64,000 nt of DNA from an uncultured Rhodospirillales bacterium (GCA_903828515.1 CAIKMD010000007.1:1272706-1336705); one strand, 5' to 3'. Positions 52,304-61,887 are shown, counted from the stretch's first letter. Made by a program: numbers and translations. Notes: generated by a model from the sequence alone, not told the origin.

Positions 52304-53680
52304 TTATTCGGCGGCCGAGGCCGGTTCGAGCTTGCCGATCGCCGCCGGCGTCTCCTCGAAATTCTTGCGATAGAGCTTGCCGAGGCCAAGGCAGGCCAGG
52401 ATGAGGACGACGTAAGGCGCAGCCACGATATAGAGCACGTCCTGCAACGGCATTTTCCATGACAGCAGAAAGCCGAGATAGATCGGTCCGATGATCGAGG
52501 CGATGCGTCCGAGCCCCGATGCCCAGCCGACGCCGTTGCTGCGGATGCTGGTCGGATAGAACAGTCCGACCGTGCCGTTGAGCGAGGAATGCGTCGCCGA
52601 GCAGAAGGAATGCACGCCGATCGCGGCCGCCACGATGAGCCATTCGGGCTTTCCCGGAATGCCGAGCGTGATGAGCGAGGCAATCGCGATCAATGCGGTC
52701 ACGACGCTGGCGCTGGGGCCGAATTTGTCCAACGGCCGCATCAGCAGCAGCGCGATCACGATGCCGCCCGCCGCGGCGTAGGAGAAGGTCAGCGAGGCCT
52801 GAACCGGCGACAGGCCGGCGGTTTCGAGCACCACCGCGAGCCAGCTCGCGATCGTGATATAGGTCAGGCCCTCGAAAAAATAAGCGGTCCAGAGCAGCGC
52901 GGTCGCGAGGCGGTTCCGGCGCGAGAACAGTTCGGCGACGGCGAAGCCCTTGGCCTTTTCGCGTTGCGGGACGACGAACTGCGTGTCGGGCGTGATGACG
53001 AGGTCGGGCGCGAAATATTTTATCTGCCGGGCCAAAGCTGGCGATTTCGGATTGTTGACCGCCAGGAACTGGATCGATTCCGGTAGGAACAGCAGCAGGA
53101 TCGCAAGCAGCACGAGGCCCGCCGTGCCGGCGGCATAGAACACCGCGCTGAACCCGTAGATCGGAACCAGCCAGGCGGCGACGAGGCCGATACAGGTCGT
53201 GCCCGAGGGAAAGCCGAACAGCGCCATCATGGCGAAGCTCGCCCGCAGGCGTTTCGGCGCGGTTTCCGCCAACAGCGCGAGGGTCGTCGGCATCACGCCG
53301 CCCAGGCCGATGCCGACGAGGAAACGCAGATAGACGAGCTGATCGATCGACGTGGCGAAGGGGACGATGAAGGCCGGCACGGCATAAAGCAGGATCGACC
53401 AGATCGAGCCGACCTTGCGCCCCCAGCGGTCGCTGACATAACCGAAGACCCAGCATCCGATGAGAATGCCGAAATACCCCGCGCCGAAGACGATGCCCAT
53501 CTGGCTTTTTTCGCCGTGGAAGGCGCGCAGGATTGCCGGGGCCGCGACGTTGACGGTTCCGAGGTCGAAACTGTCGATGAAGATCATCAAAAAGCCAAGG
53601 ACGAGGACGAGAACGTGGTACCGGCCGAGTTTGGCGTTGGCGACCAGCTCCGAAACGTCGACGGTCTTGGGATTGCTCAT
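52304..53680 (-). CDS. MFS transporter, aromatic-acid/sugar-acid symporter type
   Basis: A 458-residue carrier with 12 membrane helices. Marks: LGFLMIFIDSFDLGTVNVAA in the first helix (DSFDxGT), GYVSDRWGRKVGSI after helix 2, and LPESIQFLAVNNPKSPA in the central loop. The first-helix DxFD pattern resembles aromatic acid symporters like the MFS gene at 38485, with which it shares architecture though not close sequence. ATG 53680 with GGGAGGAA upstream. It stands alone, far from the catabolic genes. Substrate unknown. Confidence 0.9.
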   Translation of the reverse strand: MSNPKTVDVSELVANAKLGRYHVLVLVLGFLMIFIDSFDLGTVNVAAPAILRAFHGEKSQMGIVFGAGYFGILIGCWVFGYVSDRWGRKVGSIWSILLYAVPAFIVPFATSIDQLVYLRFLVGIGLGGVMPTTLALLAETAPKRLRASFAMMALFGFPSGTTCIGLVAAWLVPIYGFSAVFYAAGTAGLVLLAILLLFLPESIQFLAVNNPKSPALARQIKYFAPDLVITPDTQFVVPQREKAKGFAVAELFSRRNRLATALLWTAYFFEGLTYITIASWLAVVLETAGLSPVQASLTFSYAAAGGIVIALLLMRPLDKFGPSASVVTALIAIASLITLGIPGKPEWLIVAAAIGVHSFCSATHSSLNGTVGLFYPTSIRSNGVGWASGLGRIASIIGPIYLGFLLSWKMPLQDVLYIVAAPYVVLILACLGLGKLYRKNFEETPAAIGKLEPASAAE

Positions 53681-53817
53681 GTTTATTCCTCCCGAAAGGG
53701 CGCGCAGTTTGGCGCATGCTTCCCTCAAATCGCGGCGCGCGTCAATTCCTCACGCTTGGCAGGGAAGTGAGGCCTGGACTAGAATTCAGCCAAAGCGAAC
53801 GATTCCGGGAGAGCGAC

Positions 53818-54261
53818 ATGGCAGACGGTCAAACCCAGACTCCTTACGACGGGCCGATCAAGCTCGGCTATGTCTTCGATTGGGAGAAGGGCGTCAAACA
53901 TCGTTACGAGCGCTACACCGTCATGAAGATGGACGGCCCGCGTATCTGGGCCTGGGGGCGCAGCGGCGAAACCTTCTTCGAGGAACCCGAATTCCGCCGC
54001 GCGGCGGTTTTCGTTGCCGACAAGCCGATCGTGAAGCCGCGACCGGTGGTGCCGACCGGTCCAATCGTGCGCCACGAGGGGCCGATCGATGTCGGCATGA
54101 AGTTCGATTACGAGCCGGGCAAGAAACACCTTTATGAGCGCTTGACCATCCAGAAGCGCGAAGGCATCCATATCTGGGCGCAAGGCCGTAGCGGCGGCAC
54201 GTATTACGAGGAAGACGATTTCCGCGATCGCGTCGTGCCGGTGCCGCCGGAGCAAATTTAG
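53818..54261 (+). CDS. Small protein with two tandem repeats, function unknown
   Basis: A 147-residue soluble protein built of two copies of a ~50-residue unit. Copy 1 spans about residues 10-60 and copy 2 about 80-132. Shared pattern: G-P-I-x-V/L-G-x-x-F-D-x-E-x-G-x-K-x-x-Y-E-R, then an I-W-A-x-G-R-S-G-x-T-x-x-E-E-x-x-F-R run. Between the copies sits a Pro-rich stretch (PIVKPRPVVPTG). No signal peptide and no recognised domain; the regular repeat suggests a beta-rich binding module. ATG 53818 is the best start; a GAGAG site lies nearby. Convergent with sppA eleven bases later. Confidence 0.72.
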   Translation: MADGQTQTPYDGPIKLGYVFDWEKGVKHRYERYTVMKMDGPRIWAWGRSGETFFEEPEFRRAAVFVADKPIVKPRPVVPTGPIVRHEGPIDVGMKFDYEPGKKHLYERLTIQKREGIHIWAQGRSGGTYYEEDDFRDRVVPVPPEQI

Positions 54262-54271
54262 GCGCGCGAAT

Positions 54272-56014
54272 TTAGCGCGGTGCGACCGGTGACATGGTGA
54301 GCGAGCCGGGCGGTGCCAGGAGAAGCGCGAGACCCTGCAACGTCCCGCGAAGGAACGCCAGACTTCCTTGCGGCATCAGCGCGTCCACACCGCCGCCGCC
54401 GATCAGGCGCGAAACCGCAGCAATGAATCCGCGCCGGGGCGGCGGGTAGGGTTTCAGATCGACGTCCTGGTCGGCGGGAATGCCTGCCGTCGCCTTGGCG
54501 AGATCGAGCGCCGTCTTCATCCCGCCGAGCTGGTCGACCAGTCCCTTGCCGCGCGCGTCCTCGCCGCTCCACACGCGGCCCTTGGCGGCGGCCTCGACCG
54601 CCTCGGCGTCGAGCTTGCGGCCCTCGGCGACGCGTCGCTTGAATCCCGCGTAGATGTCGTCGATCACCGCGTCGAGCCGAACGCGCTGGCTATCAGAGAA
54701 CTCGTCGAACAGGCTGAACATGCCGGCGTTGGCGCCGACCGTGATCGATCCCCAGGTCGCGCCGACTTTCTTGAGTACGCCGCCGAAGACAAGCTTGCCG
54801 GCGACGACGCCGATCGATCCGGTCAGCGTGGCCGGTTCGGCGACGATCTTGTCGGCCGGCGCGGCGATGTAATAGCCGCCCGAACCGGCGACGTCGCCCA
54901 TACTGACGATGACGGGCTTGCCCGCTTCGTGCGCGCGATGCACGGCGGCCCAGATGGTTTCGGCGGCGACCGCCGATCCGCCCGGGCTGTTGATGCGGAA
55001 GAGGATCGCGCGCACCGATTTATCCTCGGTCGCGAGGCGGAAGGCGCGGGTCAGGTCGTCGGCGCCCGAGCCGGCCGCGCCGGTGAGCGGATTGTCGTCG
55101 CTGCCGCCACGCGAAATCAGGCCGCTGGCATAGATCAGCGCGATGGTCGGGCCTTGACGATGCGGTGGTCCGACGGTGTCGAGATAGGTGGAGAGCCCGA
55201 CGAATTTCGCGGTCGGCCCAAACGACGACGCGGCTTCGTCGCGGCCGCCGACGTGATCGACGAGACGGGATTTGAGCGCTTCGTCGGTCAGCAGCGGGGC
55301 GCGATCGACGATCGATTTGACCTCGTCGGGCGCGATCTTCCGGTTGGCGGCGATGCCCGATTGAATTTGCCCGTAGAGCGAATTGAGCAACGCCGTCATC
55401 TCTTCGCGTTCCGGCGCCGTCATGCCGGTCTCGGTTGCCATGTTGGCGGCGTTTTTGAATTCTTCGCGATGCACGAAATCGGGCGTCACACCCAATAGAT
55501 CGAGCGTGCCGCGCAGATACGGCATTTCGACGCCCAGCCCGACGAGCCCCACCATGCCCATCGGCTGCAGCCATATCTCGTTGCAGGCAGCCGCGAGATA
55601 ATAGCTGCGCGTGCCCGAGCCGAGTTCGCCGAACGTGTCGGCATAGGCGACCGCGCGCTTTCCCTTGGCGCGAAACGCGGCGATCGCATCGCGCAGTTCC
55701 TGGATCTCTGCGACGCCGATGTTGCTGTCGCCGATCCGCAGTAAGAGACCGCTGATGTGCGGATCGTCGCCCGCCTTTTCGATGGTTCCCAGCACGTCGG
55801 CGAGCGAAGGCGAGGCGGTAAACAGCAAACGCGTCAGACCGCGTTCGCGCGGTCCGTCCTGTGGCGCCGTGCTGAGGTCGATCGAGACGACCGTGTTATC
55901 GGCGATGCGGGTTCGATGCGTCGCGGACCAGATCCAGACTCCGAGGCCGCCCAGGACGATCAGGAAGACCAGCGCACCGATCGTGGCGAGGAATCCGACG
56001 ATGTAGCGGCGCAT
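54272..56014 (-). CDS. sppA: Signal peptide peptidase SppA (67 kDa type)
   Basis: A 580-residue inner-membrane serine protease with one N-terminal membrane anchor (residues about 5-30) and two protease-fold halves, the 67 kDa type. The catalytic dyad is Lys187 (HREEFKNAANM, first half) and Ser378 (SMGDVAGSGGYY, second half). It degrades signal peptides left in the membrane. It follows aroC by ten bases on the same strand; fabI-aroC-sppA therefore look like one transcript. Functions are unrelated, so the arrangement is likely positional rather than pathway-based. Confidence 0.95.
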   Translation of the reverse strand: MRRYIVGFLATIGALVFLIVLGGLGVWIWSATHRTRIADNTVVSIDLSTAPQDGPRERGLTRLLFTASPSLADVLGTIEKAGDDPHISGLLLRIGDSNIGVAEIQELRDAIAAFRAKGKRAVAYADTFGELGSGTRSYYLAAACNEIWLQPMGMVGLVGLGVEMPYLRGTLDLLGVTPDFVHREEFKNAANMATETGMTAPEREEMTALLNSLYGQIQSGIAANRKIAPDEVKSIVDRAPLLTDEALKSRLVDHVGGRDEAASSFGPTAKFVGLSTYLDTVGPPHRQGPTIALIYASGLISRGGSDDNPLTGAAGSGADDLTRAFRLATEDKSVRAILFRINSPGGSAVAAETIWAAVHRAHEAGKPVIVSMGDVAGSGGYYIAAPADKIVAEPATLTGSIGVVAGKLVFGGVLKKVGATWGSITVGANAGMFSLFDEFSDSQRVRLDAVIDDIYAGFKRRVAEGRKLDAEAVEAAAKGRVWSGEDARGKGLVDQLGGMKTALDLAKATAGIPADQDVDLKPYPPPRRGFIAAVSRLIGGGGVDALMPQGSLAFLRGTLQGLALLLAPPGSLTMSPVAPR

Positions 56015-56024
56015 CGAGCGCGTC

Positions 56025-57095
56025 TCAGCCGCATTGCGCGCGATGGCGCAGCATATGGTCCGCCAACACGACGGCCATCATCGCTTCGCCAACCGGAACT
56101 GCCCTTATGCCGACGCACGGATCGTGGCGGCCTTTGGTCGACACCTCGATCTCGTTGCCGTTGCGATCGACGCTGCGCCGGGGGATGAGGATCGAACTGG
56201 TCGGCTTCACGGCGAAGCGCAGCACGATTTCCTGTCCGGTCGAGATACCGCCGAGAATGCCGCCCGCATTGTTGGAGAGGAACGCGACCTTGCCGTCGCG
56301 CATCCGCATCTCGTCGGCGTTCTCGGAACCGGTCAACGCGGCCGCATCGAAGCCCGCACCGATTTCGACCGCTTTCACCGCGTTGATGCCCATCATCGCG
56401 GCGGCGAGATCGGCGTCGAGCTTGCCGTAGATCGGATCGCCCCAGCCGGCCGGCACGCCTTCGGCGACGATTTCGATCACCGCGCCGGTGGAATTGCCGG
56501 ACTTGCGTAGTCCGTCGAGAAACCCTTCCCAGGTCTGCGCCATCTGCCGATCGGGGCACCAGAACGGGTTGTCGTTCACCGCGTCCCAGTCCCATGCCGC
56601 GCGGTCGATCTTATGCGGCCCCATCTGGACCAATGCGCCGCGAATACGGATGCCCTCGCCGAGCACCTTGCGCGCGACGCCGCCGGCCGCCACGCGCGGC
56701 GCGGTCTCGCGCGCGGAGGAGCGGCCACCGCCGCGATAATCGCGAATCCCGTATTTGGCGTCATAGGTGTAGTCGGCGTGACCGGGGCGGTATTGGTCCT
56801 TGATCGCCGCGTAGTCTTTCGAACGCGCGTCTTCGTTCTCGATGAACAGCGAGATCGGCGTGCCGGTGGTCAGGCCCTCGAACGTGCCGGAAAGAATTTT
56901 GACCTGGTCCGGTTCCTGACGTTGGGTCGTGAAGCGCGATTGTCCGGGACGGCGTTTGTCGAGGAAGCCCTGGATGTCCGCTTCGGTCAGGGCGAGGCGC
57001 GGCGGCACGCCGTCGACCACGCAGCCAATCGCTGGTCCGTGGCTTTCGCCCCAGGAGGTGTAACGGAAGATCGTGCCGAAGCTGTTGCCTGCCAC
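56025..57095 (-). CDS. aroC: Chorismate synthase
   Basis: Last step of the shikimate pathway: EPSP to chorismate, using reduced FMN, in the cytoplasm. 356 residues. Signatures: [20 protein letters not shown] at the start, [20 protein letters not shown] and [19 protein letters not shown], plus the FMN/histidine region [10 protein letters not shown]. Nothing is missing. The start ATG lies nine bases after the fabI stop. Chorismate feeds aromatic amino acids, folate and quinones. Confidence 0.97.
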   Translation of the reverse strand: MAGNSFGTIFRYTSWGESHGPAIGCVVDGVPPRLALTEADIQGFLDKRRPGQSRFTTQRQEPDQVKILSGTFEGLTTGTPISLFIENEDARSKDYAAIKDQYRPGHADYTYDAKYGIRDYRGGGRSSARETAPRVAAGGVARKVLGEGIRIRGALVQMGPHKIDRAAWDWDAVNDNPFWCPDRQMAQTWEGFLDGLRKSGNSTGAVIEIVAEGVPAGWGDPIYGKLDADLAAAMMGINAVKAVEIGAGFDAAALTGSENADEMRMRDGKVAFLSNNAGGILGGISTGQEIVLRFAVKPTSSILIPRRSVDRNGNEIEVSTKGRHDPCVGIRAVPVGEAMMAVVLADHMLRHRAQCG

Positions 57096-57104
57096 GGCGC
57101 CTCG

Positions 57105-57917
57105 CTAGACGACGGAAATGTCCGGCGCGTCCACGGCCTTCATGCCGACGACGTGATAGCCGCAATCGACGTGATGGGTTTCGCCGGTCACGCCGCTGCT
57201 GAGTGAACTCAGCAGATAAAGTCCCGCGCCGCCGACGTCGTCGGTGGTGACGTTGCGCTTCAACGGCGAATTGTACTGATTCCACTTGAGGATGTAGCGG
57301 AAGTCGCCGATCCCCGAGGCGGCCAGGGTCTTCATCGGCCCGGCCGAGATCGCGTTGACGCGGATGTTTTGCCCGCCGAGATCGACCGCGAGATAGCGCA
57401 CGCTCGCCTCGAGCGCGGCCTTGCAGACGCCCATCACGTTGTAATGCGGCATGACCCGCTCGGCGCCGTAATAGCTGAGCGTGATCGCGCTGCCGCCTTC
57501 CTTCATCAGCGGCACGGCGCGCCGCACCGCGTCGGTGAAGGAGAAGCACGAGATGTCCATGCTGCGCAGGAAATTCGCCCGCGTCGTGTCGACGTATTTG
57601 CCTTTCAGCTCGTTCGGATCGGAAAAGGCGATCGCATGGACGAGGAAGTCGAGCCGGTCCCAACGTTCGGCCACGGTGGCGAACGCGGCATCGAGACTGG
57701 GGCCGTTGGTCACGTCGCAATCCATGACCAGCGTGCTGCCGACGCTTTCGGCCAGCGGCTTGACCCGCTTGCCGAGTGCATCGCCCTGAAAGGTGAAGGC
57801 CAGTTCGGCACCTTGCGCATGGACGGCCTGGGCAATGGCCCAAGCGATCGAACGCTCGTTGGCGACGCCCATGATAAGGCCCCGCTTGCCCGCCATAAGC
57901 GGTTTATGTTCGGTCAT
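57105..57917 (-). CDS. fabI: Enoyl-ACP reductase (NADH), FabI
   Basis: Reduces enoyl-ACP in fatty acid elongation with NADH. 270 residues, normal length. N-terminal Rossmann part GKRGLIMGVANERSIAWAIA and the catalytic Tyr-x6-Lys in HYNVMGVCKAALE. Triclosan-sensitive class FabI. The C-terminal segment VTGETHHVDCGYHVVGM is the expected one. It is the first gene of the minus-strand fabI-aroC-sppA group; AAGGA is near the ATG. Divergent from nothing: the upstream DnaJ-type gene runs the same way. Confidence 0.97.
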   Translation of the reverse strand: MTEHKPLMAGKRGLIMGVANERSIAWAIAQAVHAQGAELAFTFQGDALGKRVKPLAESVGSTLVMDCDVTNGPSLDAAFATVAERWDRLDFLVHAIAFSDPNELKGKYVDTTRANFLRSMDISCFSFTDAVRRAVPLMKEGGSAITLSYYGAERVMPHYNVMGVCKAALEASVRYLAVDLGGQNIRVNAISAGPMKTLAASGIGDFRYILKWNQYNSPLKRNVTTDDVGGAGLYLLSSLSSGVTGETHHVDCGYHVVGMKAVDAPDISVV

Positions 57918-58005
57918 GCATCCTTCGCGCGAAAAACCAATTGGACCAGCATCCTACACGGAAGGTGGGGTGGCGGGAAGGCTGGCCCGGATCGGTCCTG
58001 GCCGC

Positions 58006-58881
58006 TCAGTTTTGGTCCAGCTTGGTCCGCACGTCGTAGGCGTGATCGGCCGACCAGCGTTCGAGAAATTTGATCAATTCGGGATCCGGGGGGTCCGGCA
58101 GTGCGACTCGGAGTTTGACGTATTGATCGCCGGTGACGCCCTTCGATGTGATGCCCTTGGCTTTGAGACGAAGCGTCGTGCCGGTGTTCGAGCCGCGCGC
58201 GACCTTGAGCGTGACCGCGCCGTGGATCGTCGGCACGGTTATGCTGCCACCCAGCACCGCCTCGATCAGATTGACCGGCACCTCGATATGAATGTCGAGG
58301 CCCTTGCGGGTGAAGAGGGGATGCGGCTCGATCTCGATTTCGAGGAAGGCTTCGCCTTGCGGTGTCTTGAGACGCATGCGCTGGCCCGACTCCGTGCCGG
58401 CCGGGATCGCCACGTCGAGCGCGCGGCCGTCGGGCAGGGTGACACGTTGCTTGCCGCCACGCGCTGCGTCGAGAAACGACACCTTGAGTTTTTGCGCCGG
58501 CGTTTCGGTCGCGCCCGGCCGGCCGCGCCCCATGAATTCCGAAATGATGTCGTCGATGCCGCCGAAACCACTGCCGCCAAACCCGCCGGCGCTGCCGCCG
58601 CTGCGCCGCCCACCGCGCGTGCCGCCGAATCCGCCGCCGGGACGAAATCGCGCCTTTTCCGCGCCGTCGGGTCCGATCTCGCCACGGTCGTAGCGCGCGC
58701 GTTTTTCCGGGTTCGACAGAAAATCGTAGGCGGCGGTGACTTCCTTGAACTGGGCCTCAGGCGCGCGCTTTCCCGGATTGAGATCGGGATGAAGCTTTTT
58801 CGCAAGCTTGCGATAAGCCTGCTTGATCTCGTCGTCGGAGGCGCTGTTCGGCACGCCCAGCACGCTATAGGGGTCTCTCAT
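58006..58881 (-). CDS. DnaJ C-terminal-domain protein (CbpA/type II Hsp40-like)
   Basis: A 291-residue co-chaperone: J domain (RDPYSVLGVPNSASDDEIKQ, HPD triad in KLHPDLNPG), Gly/Ser-rich linker (GGGFGGTRGGRRSGGSAG), then the substrate-binding beta domains (KLKVSFLDAARGG, LDIHIEVPVNLIEAVLGGSI). There is no zinc-finger cluster, so it is a type II protein like CbpA rather than DnaJ proper. It likely stimulates DnaK under stress. ATG 58881 chosen over a longer frame. Its 5' end is divergent from pdxH across about 60 bases. Confidence 0.92.
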   Translation of the reverse strand: MRDPYSVLGVPNSASDDEIKQAYRKLAKKLHPDLNPGKRAPEAQFKEVTAAYDFLSNPEKRARYDRGEIGPDGAEKARFRPGGGFGGTRGGRRSGGSAGGFGGSGFGGIDDIISEFMGRGRPGATETPAQKLKVSFLDAARGGKQRVTLPDGRALDVAIPAGTESGQRMRLKTPQGEAFLEIEIEPHPLFTRKGLDIHIEVPVNLIEAVLGGSITVPTIHGAVTLKVARGSNTGTTLRLKAKGITSKGVTGDQYVKLRVALPDPPDPELIKFLERWSADHAYDVRTKLDQN

Positions 58882-58944
58882 TTGCCATATTGTGCCCGGA
58901 TATGGCGGTTGCGGCAACGTCCGGGCGCATTATCCTGAACGCCG

Positions 58945-59538
58945 ATGAGCGACGTTCCCCTGAGTACACCGTTCGACGAATTCGCGCGCTGGTTCGCCGA
59001 GGCGAAGGCGGCGGAGCCGACTCTGCCCGAGGCCATGTCCGTCGCGACGGCAACCGCCGATGGCTCGCCCTCGCTGCGCATGGTGCTGTTGAAGGCGTTC
59101 GATGAGCGCGGTTTTGTTTTCTACACGAATTTCGAAAGCCGCAAGGGCGACGAACTCGCAGCCAATCCGCGCGCGGCATTGTGCTTTCACTGGAAGTCGC
59201 TGCTGAAGCAGGTGCGGATCGAAGGCCGCACCGAGGAAGTGACAAAGGCCGAAGCCGACGCCTATTTCGCCTCACGCGTGCGCGGCTCGCAAATCGCGGC
59301 GACCGCTTCGCCACAATCGCGGCCCTATCATGAACCCGACGCGTTCGAAAAAATACTGAAGCAGACAGAGGCGCGTCTCGCCGATGTCGCGACGGTGCCG
59401 CGACCAACGTACTGGTCGGGTTACCGGGTGATGCCGGACGTTTTCGAGTTTTGGGAAGAACGTCCTTTCCGGCTTCACGATCGTCTGGTCTATCGTCGCG
59501 CAGGGCAGGGTTGGACCACGGAGCGGCTTTTCCCATGA
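58945..59538 (+). CDS. pdxH: Pyridoxamine 5'-phosphate oxidase
   Basis: Makes pyridoxal 5'-phosphate from PNP or PMP using FMN and oxygen. 197 residues. FMN-site segment SLRMVLLKAFDERGFVFYTN and SQIAATASPQSR; C-terminal YWSGYRVMPDVFEFWEERPF, then RLHDRLVYRR, typical of the family end. Its product is the cofactor of the hemA and aminotransferase genes nearby, though that is only positional. Its TGA overlaps the next gene's ATG (ATGA), so both are co-translated. Confidence 0.95.
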   Translation: MSDVPLSTPFDEFARWFAEAKAAEPTLPEAMSVATATADGSPSLRMVLLKAFDERGFVFYTNFESRKGDELAANPRAALCFHWKSLLKQVRIEGRTEEVTKAEADAYFASRVRGSQIAATASPQSRPYHEPDAFEKILKQTEARLADVATVPRPTYWSGYRVMPDVFEFWEERPFRLHDRLVYRRAGQGWTTERLFP

Positions 59539-60263
59539 AGACCTTGCTGCTGACCGGCGCGAGCCGGGGGATCGGGCACACCACGGTACAGCGGTTCTCG
59601 CAAGCCGGTTGGCGCATCATCACGTCCTCGCGCGAGGACGTGCCGGCCGAATGCAAGCGCGATCCGAACTGGACGCATCACATCGCGGCCGATCTTTCCG
59701 ATCCCATGGACGTCGAACGTTTTGTCGCCGAGGTCCAGGGCCTGCTCGGCGACGAAGCGCTCGACGCGCTGGTCAACAATGCCGGGGTGTCGCCGAAGAC
59801 GCCGTTTCACGAGCGGTTGGGGGTGCTGAACGGCGATCTGGTCGGCTGGAACGCGGTGTTTCAGCTCAACTTCTTCACGCCCCTTGTTCTGGCGCGTGGC
59901 TTCGCTGCTTCGCTCGCGCGCGGCAAGGGCGCCATCGTCAATGTGACGTCGATCGCCGGACATGCCGTGCATCCGTTCGCCGGCTCTGCTTATTCGACGT
60001 CGAAGGCCGCCCTCTCGGCGCTGACCCGCGAGATGGCGGTCGAATTCGCCCAACTTGGCGTGCGCGTCAACGCGGTGGCGCCCGGCGAGATCGAGACCCA
60101 GATGCTGTCGCCCGAGACCGACGTCCTGATCCCGCGCATCCCGCTGCAGCGTCTCGGCAGTCCCGAGGACGTGGCGTCGGCGATCTTTTATCTCTGTTCG
60201 GCGGATTCGTCCTATGTCACCGGCACCGAAATTTTCGTCACCGGCGGCCAGCACCTGTACTAG
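59535..60263 (+). CDS. Short-chain dehydrogenase/reductase
   Basis: A 242-residue SDR. NAD(P)-binding motif TGASRGIGHTTV near residue 8, the substrate-binding N-A-G (VNNAGVS), catalytic Ser in NVTSIAGHA and Tyr-x3-Lys in SAYSTSKAALSA. The C-terminal PEDVASAIFYLCSADSSYVT fits classical SDRs. It overlaps the pdxH end by four bases, so co-expression is likely, but its substrate is unknown. Its 3' end overlaps the convergent membrane-protein gene by four bases (shared CTAG). Confidence 0.92.
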   Translation: MKTLLLTGASRGIGHTTVQRFSQAGWRIITSSREDVPAECKRDPNWTHHIAADLSDPMDVERFVAEVQGLLGDEALDALVNNAGVSPKTPFHERLGVLNGDLVGWNAVFQLNFFTPLVLARGFAASLARGKGAIVNVTSIAGHAVHPFAGSAYSTSKAALSALTREMAVEFAQLGVRVNAVAPGEIETQMLSPETDVLIPRIPLQRLGSPEDVASAIFYLCSADSSYVTGTEIFVTGGQHLY

Positions 60264-60742
60264 CGGTTGATCTCGACCAGCAGGACCCAAGCGTCGAGCA
60301 AGGCGACGACGTAAGCGCAAATGATCGCCGGCACGAGCAAATAGAGGCCGATACCGCCCTCGGCGAGGATGACACCGCCGGCAACTGCATAGAGCAAGGC
60401 CGCAAGCTGGCTGAGGAGCATCCGAAACGCGGCGCGCTGCCGATACGTGGTGCCGGCGGCGCGTAGCGAGCGGATGTCGAAGGTTATCACCATGATCCAG
60501 ACCGCGACGGCGATGGCGAGCACCTCGATTCCGGCCGCCCGGTCCGATTGGCCCGGGACCAGCATGAGCGACGAGATCACGAGTATTTCGAGCAAAACGA
60601 CGACGGCCTGAAAGGCGCGGTCGGGAAGATGAGGCAACGCGAGAATTTTCGGCAGGCTGATCGAGACACTGACGAAGATCAACCCGGTCAGCGCCGCCGA
60701 GGCGCCGACCTGCGCGATGAAAAAATTACCCCAGGCTTCCAT
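60260..60742 (-). CDS. Small integral membrane protein, unknown function
   Basis: A 160-residue protein with four probable membrane helices: FIAQVGASAALTGLIFVSV, AVVVLLEILVISSLMLV, GIEVLAIAVAVWIMVITF and LAALLYAVAGGVILAEGG, then a fifth near the C-terminus (LYLLVPAIICAYVVALLDAW). A short cytoplasmic loop with RSLRAAGTTYRQRAAFRM is basic. No known domain. It converges with the SDR gene. The divergent cupin gene is about 90 bases away. The first helix starts almost at residue 5, so no signal peptide is needed. Confidence 0.75.
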   Translation of the reverse strand: MEAWGNFFIAQVGASAALTGLIFVSVSISLPKILALPHLPDRAFQAVVVLLEILVISSLMLVPGQSDRAAGIEVLAIAVAVWIMVITFDIRSLRAAGTTYRQRAAFRMLLSQLAALLYAVAGGVILAEGGIGLYLLVPAIICAYVVALLDAWVLLVEINR

Positions 60743-60831
60743 GGCGAATGTCCTGCGCCGCTCGACAACAATCGGGTCCGGTGTTTTTAATCCAAAAAGT
60801 GATCGCCGTAACCCGGATATGCGAGGAAAAC

Positions 60832-61362
60832 ATGGCCCACCCGATTCTCAACATCGCCGATCTGCTCGACTTTCGCGTCGTCGGACATCACGGACCGGCG
60901 ATCGGCGCGACGCGACCGGATGATGGTTATGAAGCGCGAATCGGCGCGATTTCACCGGTCATCGGCGCGCAAAAGCTCGGTTACAATCTGACCATCCTGC
61001 CGCCGGGGAAGCGCGCTTTTCCGCGCCACAGCCATCGCGTCAACGAGGAGATGTTCTTCATCGTCGACGGAATAGGCGAAGTGCGGATCGGCGATGCGCG
61101 TTATCCGGTGAAGCGGGGCGACGTGATTGCCTGTCCGCCCGGCGGTCCCGAAACCGCGCATCAAATCGTGAACCTGTCGCCGGACGCCGAGTTGAGATTT
61201 CTGGCGGTCAGTACCCGGCTCAGTCCCGAGATCGCGGAATATCCCGATTCCGGCAAGGTTGGCATTTTCGCGGAATTCCCATCCGGTGCGGACGGTCAGC
61301 CGCAAGGAATGCGGTTTCTCACCCGCGCCGGTGAGAGCCTCGATTATTGGGAAGGGGAGTGA
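60832..61362 (+). CDS. Cupin-domain protein
   Basis: A 176-residue single-cupin protein. The first cupin motif is FPRHSHRVNEEMFFIVDGIG with His-x-His and Glu metal ligands; the second is VIACPPGGPETAHQIVNLSP with the late His. A metal-dependent dioxygenase, isomerase or sugar-binding role is typical; none can be picked. ATG 60832 with GAGGAAAAC before it. Its last 19 bases overlap the end of the convergent winged-helix gene. Confidence 0.85.
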   Translation: MAHPILNIADLLDFRVVGHHGPAIGATRPDDGYEARIGAISPVIGAQKLGYNLTILPPGKRAFPRHSHRVNEEMFFIVDGIGEVRIGDARYPVKRGDVIACPPGGPETAHQIVNLSPDAELRFLAVSTRLSPEIAEYPDSGKVGIFAEFPSGADGQPQGMRFLTRAGESLDYWEGE

Positions 61363-61886
61363 GGCGCACGCAACGCGGTGAGATGCGCTTCGAGTGCCTT
61401 GACGTCGCGGTCGATCCAGTCGCGGAAAAGAGCCGGCGCCGAAGCGTGGCGGCGAAGCATGTCGGCAAGCTGCACCACTTCGCGTTCGATCGTCGCGACG
61501 ATATGCGCGCGTTGGGCTTCTTGTGTCGCCTCGGGCAGTAGCGCGAGGAAACGAAGCTTCAGTTGAAGCGTCAGGCGATTGATGTCGCCCTGACCCTGGC
61601 CAAGCCGCGCTTCGAGGAGTTCCATCAGCGCGGCACGACCCTCGGGCCTGATCCGCATCACCGCGTTGTCGGTCATGCCCTGGCCGTCGACCGCTTCGAT
61701 CAGACCCTGATAGCGCAGGAGTTCGATCGAACTGCCCATCAGATCGAGTGAGGGGCCGACGACGCTGCTGGTGAAGTAGCGAATCTCGGCAGCGAGATCG
61801 CCGTAGGCACGCGGCTGCTCGGCCAACAATCCCAGCGCCATCAGGCGGATGGCTTCAGCGGGGATGAGGGAGCGGTCGCGGAACAT
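61344..61886 (-). CDS. PadR-like winged-helix protein
   Basis: A 180-residue protein. The N-terminal part (IPAEAIRLMALGLLAEQPRA, YGDLAAEIRYFTSSVVGPSL) and RIRPEGRAALMELLEARLG resemble a PadR-type winged helix with wing ending in the 'RxxGRxxL' turn; the rest is a helical dimerisation-like part rich in Arg/Glu. It starts one base after the hemA stop (TGAGATG) and overlaps the cupin gene end, so it is translationally coupled to hemA. It might regulate the heme gene, inferred from position only. Start ATG 61886 preferred over 61928. Confidence 0.7.
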   Translation of the reverse strand: MFRDRSLIPAEAIRLMALGLLAEQPRAYGDLAAEIRYFTSSVVGPSLDLMGSSIELLRYQGLIEAVDGQGMTDNAVMRIRPEGRAALMELLEARLGQGQGDINRLTLQLKLRFLALLPEATQEAQRAHIVATIEREVVQLADMLRRHASAPALFRDWIDRDVKALEAHLTALRAPHSPSQ

Positions 61887-61887
61887 C

